Positions 1 to 10,983 of a stretch of DNA of 32,386 nucleotides are shown piece by piece. A program made the position numbers and the translations under genes. Source of the stretch: Acanthaster planci (Eukaryota > Echinodermata > Asteroidea > Valvatida > Acanthasteridae); contig NW_019091423.1 in the NCBI RefSeq assembly GCF_001949145.1, positions 382,380-414,765 on the forward strand, written 5' to 3'. Position 1 is the first letter of the stretch; every line of letters begins with the position of its first letter. The notes beneath the pieces were generated by a model that was not told the DNA's origin, did not search any database, and worked only from the letters and a program-made list of their open reading frames with translations.

Positions 1-295
1 ATGCGCTCCAAGGAACCATAACTGATTTAATGAGCCATCCGCAGTTTCGCTTGGTAAACATGGTAAAGCTTTTACTTAGACATGCATGGCTTAAATTTTC
101 AACAAAGATTTGAATGTACCGGTTGTCTTCTATGGATCTCCTGTAGGCCTAGGCTACATGTATGTTCTCTTCCATTTTAATCCTTTCTCTTGAGCCACTG
201 GGCCTTCTTTTGTGAATCCATTTCCAAACAAGCTTGACTTTTAAAGACAGAAATAAAAAATGAACGTCTCTCCTTTTCATAAGCCTTCATACTGC

Positions 296-406
296 ATGAG
301 TGATTTTGCACAATGGTAGAAAGGCATTATGGGAAGGCAGGAGGAGCAACCATTGCCCCCTTTTCCTTCCCACAATGCCTTTCTACCATTGTGCAAAATC
401 ACCCAT
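296..406. repeat. Palindromic MITE-like foldback element
   Basis: Two 42-base arms, 296-337 and 365-406, are reverse complements with two mismatches, around a loop of 27 bases. The core arm word is CACAATGGTAGAAAGGC and its complement. An RNA or single strand of this would form one near-perfect hairpin. The structure fits a non-autonomous DNA transposon or other foldback repeat; the family is unknown. Confidence 0.75.
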
Positions 407-450
407 CGTAGTCAAAAATCACGGTAGGCCTATAGGCTAATAATATTGGC

Positions 451-695
451 GTAATTCCAGAAATTAGGGGTCCAAAAGCTTGACATTTTTGTGTCCCTGT
501 TACATCTGACCTTTGTTATTTGACATGGAAATATCACCGGAAGTGATTTCAAGCTATTACTACACGTATTTGTTTGGCAGGCAATTTTTATGAATTCATC
601 TGTCTTGGAAATTAGAAAATGAGTTCCGAAATTACAAAATCACGTCAGATGTGACAGGGACACCAAAAAAATGGCCCCCTAATTTCTGGAATTAC
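451..695. repeat. MITE-like element with about 50-bp terminal inverted repeats
   Basis: The left arm starts GTAATTCCAGAAATTAGGGG (451) and runs to about 510 (GTGTCCCTGTTACATCTGA). The right arm, about 640-695, is its reverse complement with a few mismatches and small indels (TCAGATGTGACAGGGACAC ... CTAATTTCTGGAATTAC). About 130 unique bases lie between. No coding capacity. Confidence 0.75.
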
Positions 696-898
696 ATGTA
701 CAGTAGTATAACCCATTGGTGATTTTTTTTCAGCATACACTTCACTCTTTACAGCATCGAGGAGTTCAATACATTTAGGCCTAGGGCTCGGCTAGTCCGA
801 GTATTGTAACTTAGACCCTACAAATCCCCTTTTTAAAACATTTGGACATGGTCAGGTGATAGTAGGGTCCAAGTACTGTACATGTACTTTCCATACCC

Positions 899-1635
899 TT
901 TTACTTAACTAGTACTAATTCATTTCACTCAAAAAAGCACCTAACCCAAATCCAAATCCTCCGAATTCACCTCCAGAATGATCCATAGGTGTCTAATGCA
1001 CCCAGCTACATGTATGGACCGAGTGAGAATCGAAGATTCCAATAATGATGGTAAGGTTTACTCAAATTTTGGGAAGAAAAGAGAAATTTCCCCTTCAAAT
1101 CAGAAACAGTTTTGTCGTTGAGCTCAATGTCGCCATCTTGTTCAAATCATGTTCATATAGCGATTTAAACTGTATATTAATGTCCTGGAGACGTTGACGT
1201 CAGTAGCTGTGACCACTTTGAAACTGTACACCAGACACTGCGGTGCTCAGGAATCAGTCATCGGTACCCATGTGCCGACACAGCATGCTTGTTATGAATG
1301 GTCTGCTAGAGGCCAGCACACTATGATGTCATTTCCAGGACATTAACATGCCATTTAAACACTGTCAAATCACTACATGCATTTGAACAAGATGGTGACA
1401 TCACTAAACAATAAGACAATTTCTGATTTGAAGGGGAAATTTCTCTTTTCTTCCCAAATGTGAGTAAACCTTATCATCATTATATAATTAGAATCTCTGA
1501 TTCTCATTTCATCCCAAGTCGGACGCATTAGACATTTAAAGACCATTTTGAAGGTAAATTCAAAGGATTCTGATTCAAGGTACGAGCTACACAGTACATG
1601 TATTTTGAGTGAAATGAATTAATGGAAGTAAAAGG
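899..1635. repeat. Large foldback element, arms about 300 bp
   Basis: The left arm (about 899-1189) and right arm (about 1334-1635) are diverged reverse complements. Paired landmarks include TTCATTTCACTCAAAA with TTTTGAGTGAAATGAA, GGTTTACTCA with TGAGTAAACC, GAAATTTCCCCTTCAAATCA with its complement near 1420-1443, and ATTAATGTCCTGGA with TCCAGGACATTAA. The centre of about 145 bases is unique. Outer ends are approximate; weak similarity may extend to about 830 and 1665. Confidence 0.7.
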
Positions 1636-1665
1636 TCACTTTTTAAATTTCCAAAAATAGGGTCA

Positions 1666-3852
1666 GCGCAATAAAGAGAGTGTTGCCTTTCTTTTTTGGG
1701 GGGGGAGCAGGACTTACCAGGTTTGCAAGATTCAAATGTCAAAAAACTGGGGTTCCCTATACCATTCCCCTCAGACCATGGAGGAACGGTGTGTTCCTTC
1801 CTCCATGCTCAGACTAAATCTAAACCAATCAAACGGGTCCTTCCTCCATGTTAAAACTAAGTGGGGCGAAGTGGTTAGGGAGGAGGGGGTGTAACGTCCC
1901 TGTATGGAACTCCCTCCCTAATGACGATGTATCTATTATGAACTCAAAACCAAAAAATATAGCTTTATTACCTCCTCTCAGCTCAGAAACTAAACATAGG
2001 CCTGCGTGTATTTCAGCATAAATACTACATGTAGGTTTGGGTTCTCCCGCATGTCTCGCGTTTGCTGATGCGCGGGATAGGGTGCTAGCGTTTGCACGAT
2101 TTTGCTGTTCAGGCACGTATGACCCTTATTCTTTACAGGCTCGTTCAACTAACTCTTTGCTTTATTTTTTAATGTTCTCTTTCTAGGATTTTTGTTACGT
2201 CAATACTCAACACTAATTTCAATATACTCGAATATTGACATTTTTAGCTTCGAAAACCAAGAACAATGGTAAATCTTGTAAAATATTCAATATTCTATCA
2301 ATATCGCACAGATCAATCAATTATTGGTTGCTATGAAACGGCAGTAAATATCAACAAAAGCAGTGCGTGCAGTGGGAAAACGAATTTAGGACAAGGGTTG
2401 GATTGAACAAACAGAACCAAACGGCCAATCCATCAAGCTTATGAAAGAATACATAAGCTTTGAGAATGAAAGGGGGAGTTGAGAAAGAACAAATACAATG
2501 ACTTTGATTTTATTTATTGTAAAAAATAATGTGGTCACCCATTTTTTTGTTCCAGTAACTTTAAATGACTTTCTACTGGAATTTTCAAGAATAAAGACTC
2601 GAGTACTCCCAGTGAAGTGGTGGCGATCGACATGGTGGCAGAAAATGATTGACCAAACTGACTGACCAAAATGCCCAACACTCGTTTTAATTTTTTTTTT
2701 GTTAAATATATACGGCAGACCTAATTGATTCATCAGGAGTTACTGTCATTTACACTGTTTCATCCGGTTTCATCATCTTATTGCATTTTCTTCTGATACA
2801 AATGCACCCCAAAATTCTATGGATAATGTACAGGATAATTTACATGTATAATGGTTTATGGACACAAAGTTGTCCTTCAAATGATTAAAGTTTCTTTTTC
2901 ATCCTTTGGATGCTTATTCTTGCATGGATTCCTATCTGTAATCCCATGGAACACTCAGGTTCTTGGAGTAGAAACGATAGACACCTCTGTAATGAAAATG
3001 GAACAATCCTATTACCAGCATACTCAACGATAACAAAAGACTCGTCCATGCTGCAAGGAAGGTTACGTAGACTTAGTAACCAACAGGCTCATGCCGTCTG
3101 TGTGGGGGCATTGGGGTGCAAACTATGCACCCATTACCCGCCACTTGCGCTCCGGTGCAGTGTAAACGTCATGAAGAAATATACTTGATAAATGCCTCAG
3201 AATATTGTTTGATCACTGTCAACTGCTGCATGGACGCGGGTAATAAACGACAGCATTCTATGGTAGATGACACTAATTGCAACCATTGATCTGACAAATT
3301 CTACAGGCCGGCGCATGTGGGTTGTTTGTTGCTATTTCATGGAAATGACTCTGGCAGGCAAGGCAGGATTGTCTCAGCATACAGGACAAAGTATTTGAAA
3401 CATAAGGTTGAACGTTACGTTTGTGGCTGCCACGTACTATAGACTATGTTGCTAATTTTGCTTATCAGCCCTTCTAACAAGTGGCATCACGTAGTTCGGC
3501 TCACTCATGTGTCCAGCGTACATAGGAAAGAACAAGAAATCGAACTCATTGAAAATGAGACATTTCTGAACTGACAATGCCCACTCAGTTTATAGTGGTC
3601 ACAGTGAGTGCTGCCAGCCGAAAAAAACATCAACGGGGTAAGTCATATCTGAGATACCGACTGATATCTTCGAATTTATTGGCTGTTTCAAATATTGACC
3701 ATTATTCAGCTCATGAACACCCAAGGTGAGCATGAGCGCTGAATAAATGATGACAAGTTTGCCCTCCGTTACAAGAACAAGAGAATGCTACATTAACCAC
3801 AAAGTATCGTACATCAACCCTTCCCAACCGTCCCATCTACTTGTATCCCTGC
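1666..3852. other. Non-coding stretch upstream of the DED gene
   Basis: Several short open frames on both strands show no domain, no splice continuity and low-complexity composition, so I call no gene. The promoter and any 5' UTR exon of the DED gene should lie here, but I see no distinctive element. A small hairpin sits at 3702-3746 (ATTCAGCTCATG / CATGAGCGCTGAAT). Confidence 0.5.
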
Positions 3853-3876
3853 ATGCTTTGTTGCAGAATTGATAAT

Positions 3877-6800
3877 ATGCCTCAAATTCGGTACTTTCAC
3901 CGTGGTCGTTACTTCAGGCCGTCAAAGCCACTACATTTTCTTCCTCCACTAAAATTAACCACTGGGGTTACTCGTCAACCATTACCATCGGAGGAGAGAG
4001 CTTGTCAAAAGCCGAGGGGGCTTGCTGGAGGCAGAAAACATTCAAGATACAGAAAGATGGTGATGGCATTATCAAGCAACTTAACTCTGGGAAATGTTGC
4101 AGACATGAAGTTCTTATGCCGAGGTAGGACCACTGGTAGTTTAATCAAAAGTCCAGCCGACATTTGTGTAATATCCATTATATTTTTTTTCAGTGAAAGC
4201 AGAGAGGCTTAGGGGTCAGTACTCATGGAGGGAGGCTAACATTAGTGTTGTAGTTCAGAACAGCTTGAGACCAACAATACCGAGTCTCCATAGCTGAGAC
4301 CTTGAAACCACATACAAAGACAATATAAAATTGATCTTGAGACATGTCTCGAGACGTACATTACTTATTGTGTACACCATGTGCATAAGGGAAGACAGAA
4401 TATCAAATATGTACACGAGTGTTTACAGCTACCAGGGCAGCAAAAAACTGTTATAAACAACTGTTCATTTTTGTTTTCGTCCATAAATAAAATCCTTATC
4501 CACCAACCTCACCAAAAAGGTTGTAGTTCATGTTCGTGCTTTCAATTCCTAACAGAATGCACACATTATGTTAAAGCAATAATTTTCTTGTAATAAATTA
4601 TCACGAGATCAGTAAAGGCTTATACTAGACGTTTGTATACAAGAAAAACAGTCATGACAGTGCGGCAGCAAGTTCCACACTACACAAGAAAACGTATGTG
4701 AAGAAAATATGGAATTTATCGGAAGGGGGCTGCGGTGGGTGCTACGAAGTCGGCATTTCGTTCATATAATAGGCCTAGGTAAAAGGATGGTCACGGATCA
4801 TATTCAGCTTCAGTTTCATCATGTTTCTCGATCAAACCATCAACCGGAATACGAAGCACCAGGGTTATAGTCTACGATTTCAATATTAATCCATTCAACA
4901 AAGCTCCCGTCTGTGTGTGTTATTTGCAAAAGAAAACAGATTACAACACTCCAGATTGAACTAATAAAATAAAAAGAGACACGGAGATGGAAAAAGGATA
5001 AATTTACATCAAAACTGAACTGTGATTTGACAGTAGAATGTGCTGTCCCAAAACAGCAACTTCTGTAATGCCAATTAACAATAGAATCTACTGCTGTTGA
5101 ACAGACTTTTTGAACAGTGTAGATTCGAAGAATACTTATGTGTTGGAGAGAGGGACAACCGTTGGCTTTTCGTATTTCCCACAATGTTCCAAAGAGTTCA
5201 CTGTAGTCTTTATTCTCTTACCCAAACCAGATCACGTTCGGCCACCGCAGATTGTAGACGACGTTACCAGTGCAAGACATCTCTTCGCCTTACTTGAGAA
5301 CCAGCGACTGTTGGCAGAGAATAGTCTCTATTTTCTGCAGACACTACTCTATTACATTGCCAGACCTGACCTATACCAACTTGTCTTAGAATTCAGGGCA
5401 GACAGACAACACGACTATAAAGGAAAAGGGGTGGACATCAAGAACCAGTATCAAGGTAAAACATTCGTAAAAAAAGAAGACCTCGTTTTCCAGTGTGTAT
5501 ATTCATGAATGTATATTGAAGCCTGCTGAATTTAATTAAGACCAAACGGCTTTGTCAACATTTTAGTACTGGTGCCCCCAGGATTTTTCCTGGTGGAGGC
5601 GGGAAGCACTCATCAGCAGTAACATTTCTTTTGCCTTTTCCTGAATTTTCCCTTTGCAGTTTTCAAGCGCCCCACTCCTTGCCCCTCCCCCCGCAACGCC
5701 CATGTCGACAGTGTGTGTTCTGTCTATAATCATTCATGCCTCCACAGCAGTAGGCCTACATGTAATTGCACTTGCATCCCCTGATCTTTCATACAAGCCT
5801 ACGACATGATATTGTATTGCTGTAGCTTAAATCTGTATGTACCACTCAATCAAATTTCGATCGATATTGTAAGAAGGTTTTCGAACTTGAAATGTTTAAA
5901 AAGGCTAAAGGTAAGGCATAATATACATGTTGATGTCCTTTTTTGTGCAGTTAATCTGGATGAGGATGTCAAGCGACTGGAACTCGCCAACGAACTTTTA
6001 AAGTTCCGTGAGGATCTCAAGCCGCGGAGACGCCTCAATCAAGTGGATGTGAATGAGATGAGACGAAAGCTGAATGAACTAAGTGCCAAGATGAAAGAAA
6101 ATATCAAAATCATGCAGCGCCCAAACGCGCCCCAGCGAATCTGTCACGACGATGATGTTTATAATGGTAACATCGACTCTGTAAATGGACACACAGCGAG
6201 ACAAGATGAGGATACTAAAAAAGACCACAAAAACGCATCAACCGAAGGGAATACTCACATTAAACACATTCTTAAGTTAAATTCTGTGAAGTCCGACAAA
6301 AGGTCAAATATCATTCCCAAAATGGGAAAATCCTTCAGAACAGAACTTAACACCAACCAAATTAAAGGTCCTGTGATTCAAAAGAAACATAAGTCAGACA
6401 TGGGTGAGGTCCGTGGAAAAAGCAGGCACGAATCAACGATTAGTTCAACCAAAGAAAGTGAAGATGATAACTACTACTTGTACTCCGACAACGAACAGGA
6501 AAACTCCAATGACAATTTTGGATACGAGACTCCTTGTCCACCTCCAAGAGAAAGTGCACTTGGTATTAATGGCATCAAAGGATGTGATAACATTAGCAGT
6601 AATCCCATCATCAAATCTAGTCTTGTAACAGCTCATAAAAGCTCGAACCTTGTCCAAGTGGCAAGTAAAATTCACACATTGCGGCACCAGCCTAAAGAAC
6701 AAAGCAACAACTCAGTGGGCAGGGTGAAAAGAAAGAAAACGAAAATGAAAATTTCTAGAACTGGCAAATCCAGGCTTAAAATAGCACAAGATGAATTTGA

Positions 6801-6891
6801 AACTTCAAATGATAAAGACGACATCAAGTTGCCAGACATTTATGACAAGTATGCAAGACAAACGGCTGTTCATTATGATAGCTCACATTAA
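3877..6891 (+). CDS. Death effector domain (DED) protein with coiled coil and charged tail, 3 exons
   Basis: Exons 3877-4123, 5231-5455 and 5951-6891 join in phase 1 at both introns with GT/AG borders, giving 470 codons. Residues about 57-138 read as a DED: helix 1 YRKMVMAL, helix 2-3 NLTLGNVADMKFLCRD (the D is made across the splice), then ARHLFALLENQRLLAENS and the RPDL motif (127-130), which is the RxDL signature of DEDs. The first intron cuts the DED in the middle. Residues about 160-212 are strongly helical and charged (coiled coil). The rest is low complexity: an acidic SEDDNYYLYSDNEQE stretch, a PCPPP run, a KRKKTKMK basic cluster that could be a nuclear signal, and the end KLPDIYDKYARQTAVHY. 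DEDs mediate homotypic assembly in caspase-8/FADD/PEA15/DEDD-type signalling; the partner here is unknown. The start is uncertain: ATG 3877 follows a possible acceptor (TTGTTGCAG, ending 3866), ATG 3853 is in frame, and residues 1-55 have no recognisable domain. DED call firm; orthology not assigned. Confidence 0.8.
4124..5230 (+). other. Intron 1 of the DED gene
   Basis: Bounded by donor GAG|GTAGGA and acceptor CTTACCCAAACCAG after a pyrimidine-rich tract. Open frames in it, including the one that reads into the DED exon from 5110, are intron read-through. Nothing else recognised. Confidence 0.7.
5456..5950 (+). other. Intron 2 of the DED gene
   Basis: Donor CAAG|GTAAAA, acceptor CTTTTTTGTGCAG. 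Phase 1 at both ends makes a Val codon across the junction and leads directly into the coiled-coil exon. The open frame from 5806 into this exon is read-through, not a start. Confidence 0.7.
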
Positions 6892-7445
6892 ACAAAAAAT
6901 GCACTGAAACTTATCTTCAAGTGAGATACACTGTACACGCGCTCATGCGAATGTATGAGGATTATTCGTCAGTCCCGTTTTTATAATGTTACCAATGGTG
7001 TAAAGTACATTTAATCGCATTTTTCTATTTCTTAATTTATATTCTTTCAACCAGTAAATAACATTTCAGTACATAAAAGGTCCTGGAAGGATGCATCTTT
7101 CGATTCCGTACTAACAGCGCATCTTTCTTACTTTCACACAAACTGCCTATAAAAGAGGTCGTTAATTACGCAGCATTCATTACGCAACTCCACAAATGAC
7201 GTTTAAACCAGCAGCCTCTTAAGTAGTCCCAGTGACCTTGTTTGACCTCTTGGAAACCGTATGAGCAATAAATGTATAAATGCGACCAACAAGTAATACG
7301 AATAAAAACCCATTTCAAATGATTTTTTGTATTATAACCTATTTAATGTGCTGTTGGTTTGGGCAATGATGTATTGACCTGAAGACCAGTTTATACTTCA
7401 GGCGAATATGAAAGCGAAACAGTTTGGATGGCCCGAATATACCCA
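6892..7445 (+). other. 3' flank of the DED gene, candidate polyadenylation signals
   Basis: After the TAA stop there is AT-rich sequence with AATAAA at 7267-7272 and a second AATAAA about 30 bases later. This would give a 3' UTR of roughly 0.4 kb. No other gene is seen in the stretch. Confidence 0.4.
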
Positions 7446-7921
7446 GCAAGATATGGGATGGAGGGGTGCCCCCCTACATGTCTTATCCCTATACATAGTA
7501 CAGACTGTTGTTACCTAACTACTATTCCGAAATTTGTATCCTTGTGGAGACATGGCTTTGTTCTCCAGTACTAATTTGGTCGCGTGTGAAACAACGTTTT
7601 CAAAATGCTCCAATTTCAACATGAATCACTCTCCTAGGCTGAGGTTTTTGACCGAATGTCCCTTATGTGAAACACTTTAATTTGCACAATTGTTACACAT
7701 TAAAAATTTGTCCTTTTTGAGCGATTTACAAATTTAGTTTCGTGAAATCCTTGTGGAGACCTAGACACCTTTAGATACTGTGCGTGGAGACCTATTTAAC
7801 CCATTCTCCTGAGTCTCCACAAGTCACCATATTCCAAAACACAACCCCCTTATGTCTAAAAACTATTCATTTCAAACAATGACCAACACAAAGGTGGGGC
7901 TGCTCTCCACCCCAGTCTTGC
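7446..7921. mobile_element. Terminal-inverted-repeat MITE, copy 1, with nested insertion
   Basis: It begins GCAAGATATGGGATGGAGG and ends CTCCACCCCAGTCTTGC, imperfect inverted repeats. The left part to about 7539 and the right part from about 7845 align with the copy at 10820-10983 (shared GTTACCTAAC and CAAACAATGACCAACAC). Removing the middle of about 310 bases gives the same unit length of about 165 bases. No coding capacity. Confidence 0.65.
7541..7823. mobile_element. Nested small TIR element inside the MITE
   Basis: It is bounded by perfect 11-bp inverted repeats, CTTGTGGAGAC (7541-7551) and GTCTCCACAAG (7813-7823). The CTTGTGGAGAC word recurs inside near 7751 and GTGGAGAC again near 7784. 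It occupies exactly the stretch missing from the second copy of the host MITE, which supports a secondary insertion. I did not see a clear target-site duplication. Confidence 0.5.
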
Positions 7922-8984
7922 TTCAAATGGTCTCAAAAGGTTTGCAGTGAAGTTTGCTTAAATTAAAGTATGTTCAACTTTTGTAAGTTGCAACACGAAC
8001 ACTTTGATCTGGCGTCACCAAATTGTACCTGTATGTGCTCGCTTTGGGCCAAATATGAACTTTCGTTTACAAACATAAAGATGACAGCAGGATCTGATAG
8101 TGCATAAGCGTGAACAGTCCAAGTATATGTAGCGGGCATAATATGAAAATTATGACACCTGCTTACATTATTTATTTGTTTACTAGTTTACGCCATTTTA
8201 TTGTCAGCCAACCAGTGGAGATNGATTTAAAATAAGAGGCAAAGGTAAAGGATAGAGGGTTATTACAGAATTAGCATATGCTAGAATTAATGTTCCTTAA
8301 ACAGATACGGTTTTCTCAATCGCTTTGACTTGACAAAGAAGTACGAATTTTACGATAATCAGAAGCGAGATCGCATCGTTCACTACTGTTTGCCTTTGTG
8401 TTCGCACGAAATAAGTACATTATTAAATTCTTGCATGTCATTAATCGTTAGCGTTAAAAATTTAACATGGTTTTCGAATGAATGTTTTTATCTCAACTGT
8501 ACGTTATGGTTAAATTGCAACCATTTTCCGTAGATTTTTCCAGGTTGGGAAAAAAACGACAAAGCAGTATAACTCTTTGTCAGTTTCTGGTTGATTTTTT
8601 TAAATTTCCATGCACAGGCCCTAAACATAGATGTACACTCAAACTTACACACTCAAATGAACTATCGTTTCAAAAGCACACAAAAACAAATACATGTACC
8701 TGTAATTGCATGTCTAGGTTTGTTAATTTAAAACTCAGAAACGGTGGAAGGGAGTCTCTTCCCCAGTTCTGATTCTTTACCTTCAATTATAGCAAAAATC
8801 ATTCCTAAGACAACCTAATCTGAAATTGAACATTAAAGTTACACGTTTTCACGCGGAAGAAAATATATGGACCAAAAAGAGAAGATGGCAACGTATCGCA
8901 GGACAGGAGCCCCTGAAGGTATGGAGTGATATGTACGCGTGAATGCACATCAGAATGTAATCTTTTCCATTTAATCATTGTATA
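7922..8984. other. Intergenic stretch without a recognised feature
   Basis: AT-rich sequence with one unresolved base at 8223. Short open frames at 8330-8772 have no recognisable domain or splice partners. Nothing else is seen here. Confidence 0.5.
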
Positions 8985-10015
8985 GGGTGTCCCAGAAAAA
9001 AAACCAAACCCTGAGGAAAGGGGTTAATATGTCCAAACTATGAGATATGATTATACTGTATAAGGATCTCCGAAAAGTACAAGTAGTATTCATTAGCTCC
9101 ATCTGCGCATATCCGCATCGAAAGCGAGGCTCTCTGTGTCGAGCGCACCCGCGGAGTCGACACATTACATGCAGTATCCGGTTCGTAAGTGTGGAGCCAC
9201 TTCAGTTTAAACCACGCCCACTGCACAAGATACACGAGCATCGCAGGTACGTTAGCTCGCGGTAAATTGCCGTTATTTTTCTTTTGATTTTACGTGTTGA
9301 GTCATCCTGAAAGACTCTTCCATTAAAAGTTGATGCCTGGAAAGTCTTAATTTAACATACCTTTATGTAATTTGTGTCTTGACTCCTTACTTCCCATCGT
9401 CTGATCGTATTAAGAATTGAAGCTAACACATACAGCCTCGTTTTCAATCGCGGAAATGCGCAGATCGACGCTAAAAGCGTCGTATTGGGATCCCTCTATA
9501 CCTTGATGGTATCCATCCTGTCATGCATGACTGAACATCATTGTCTTGAAAATGGGGCATCCGAGCATTTTGGACAAACCAGTGAATGAGGTTGTCCTCT
9601 GTCATGCTTGTCCTGGATAAGAGGGGCACACCCATTATTTACACATTACGTAATTCACAGTTAATTATGCACCGACACCTTCAGCGTGTCCAAGTCCATT
9701 ACTCCTGCAACTGGTTCCCCTTGGCTGTTCGACAAGTTGCTGTCGAACTGCAGCAACGTCGTCAGGAGTTCGCACTGTGCGCCTCCTTCCCGAATGACCC
9801 TTATTCAAATTAAGACTTGTCCCATGTTCTCGGTATTTGCGCACATTTTCCCAGATGGTCGACTTTGCCGGTGGATCCCTATCAGGGAAGGCTTCCGTAA
9901 ATGCAGCTTGAGTGGCTTGAAAGCCCTTGTTTTCAAGAAATTTCGTCACGACAAACACTCTTTGCTCTTTGGTAAGTTGCACCATGTTGAAGACTTGCTG
10001 TCCTGCTTCGAACAT
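8985..10015 (-). mobile_element. Broken Tc1/mariner-superfamily transposon
   Basis: On the minus strand, 9985 down to 9665 encodes the N-terminal helix-turn-helix part of a transposase. It starts MVQLTKEQRVFVVTKFLE and continues with an FPDRDPPAKSTIWENVRKYR helix and a GRRRTVRTPDDVAAVRQQL linker, typical of DUF4817-type HTH modules of IS630/Tc1/mariner transposases. The frame is lost at 9665 and the DDE catalytic domain is absent. At the other end, 8985 starts GGGTGTCCCAGAAAAAA directly after TATA, the form of a terminal inverted repeat at a TA target. I could not find the partner terminal repeat beyond 10015, so this is a dead, internally deleted copy. Confidence 0.7.
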
Positions 10016-10819
10016 TTATCACACTGCACTGGCCTACCTCGGGACAAGTCAACACATTTAAACCGGATTATTGCATAACTTGGAAGTGCATGACAAAAGG
10101 CAATCTTCCCTCATTAACATGACTTTTTGTTGTCACTTTCAACAAGGACAAGCATATCAAAATCAAAATCTTGCTACTGATCTTCGGTTTACAAAAGTGA
10201 CATCTTAACCTGCTCTGAGCTATATAAACTGCTCTCCCAGGGAGAAGTCTATCGGATATACTTGAAAAACTGCGTACTCCATGTATTATCCTGCTAGTAT
10301 TTTTCATGATCTATTTAATTAAACGTTTATACGCTCAAGGCGAGTATCATGGGGGAAAAACCGGCACCCGGGCCAGCCCATCTAAATCTAGAAACCAATG
10401 ACTACAGGTACTTAAATCTTCGCAGTATTATACGTGTGCAATCCCCTTTTCACGTAAGTACATGTACATGAAGCAAAAGCAAACGTGCATGAACAGGGGG
10501 GCCTGGGAATGCTAATATAAATATTAAATTCGTTGATAAACTAAATTCGTTTTTACCAGTGCACGGGTTACCTTTCAACAACATAACTTGAAGAAAATAA
10601 AGAAAAATTCCAACAAGAGTGTTTCTTGGGGTGGTTTCAGTTAGAAATAGTTTTTCCAAACCTCCTGGAAGGTGGAAGAGTGGACCATTCCTTGTAAAAT
10701 CCTCCTATGCGGGCCACGGAATGCTACACGGGTAGAGCTGATTGCTGCAAGCAGAGAGTTACGCCTAATTAGCCGTCTCAATAGTCGTGTGAAAGACTTT
10801 CCTGTAAACGGGATACCGT
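10016..10819. other. Intergenic stretch without a recognised feature
   Basis: Small open frames on both strands lack domains or splice partners. The outer end of the broken mariner-type element should lie here but is not identifiable. Confidence 0.45.
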
Positions 10820-10983
10820 GCACGATATGGCCGATGGGTACCCCCGCCATGTCCAATCCCTATACAAACTCTAGACTATTGTTACCTAACACATCCCCAG
10901 AAGTCTGTAAAAAAATCCCTGAGATTCCGATCAAACAATGACCAACACCAAGTGTGGGGGGTTCTCTCCGCCCCATATCTTGC
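10820..10983. mobile_element. Terminal-inverted-repeat MITE, copy 2 (uninterrupted)
   Basis: It begins GCACGATATGG and ends CCATATCTTGC, which are inverted repeats. It shares internal sequence with the copy starting at 7446 (ATCCCTATACA, GTTACCTAAC, CAAACAATGACCAACAC, GTGGGG, CTCTCC). Length is 164 bases. Confidence 0.65.

Noticed and set aside
1196-1203. TGACGTCA as a cAMP response element
   Set aside because: It lies in the unique centre of a foldback repeat, far from any start; an 8-bp match has no weight alone.
1829-2116. 95-codon open frame on the minus strand
   Set aside because: No domain, no splice partner, lies just outside foldback repeats; composition looks random.
2386-2733. 115-codon open frame on the minus strand
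   Set aside because: Low-complexity hydrophobic and Lys-rich product from AT-rich DNA; no family resemblance or exon context.
5850-6038. Minus-strand Ser/Arg-rich open frame
   Set aside because: It is the reverse of the coiled-coil exon of the DED gene.
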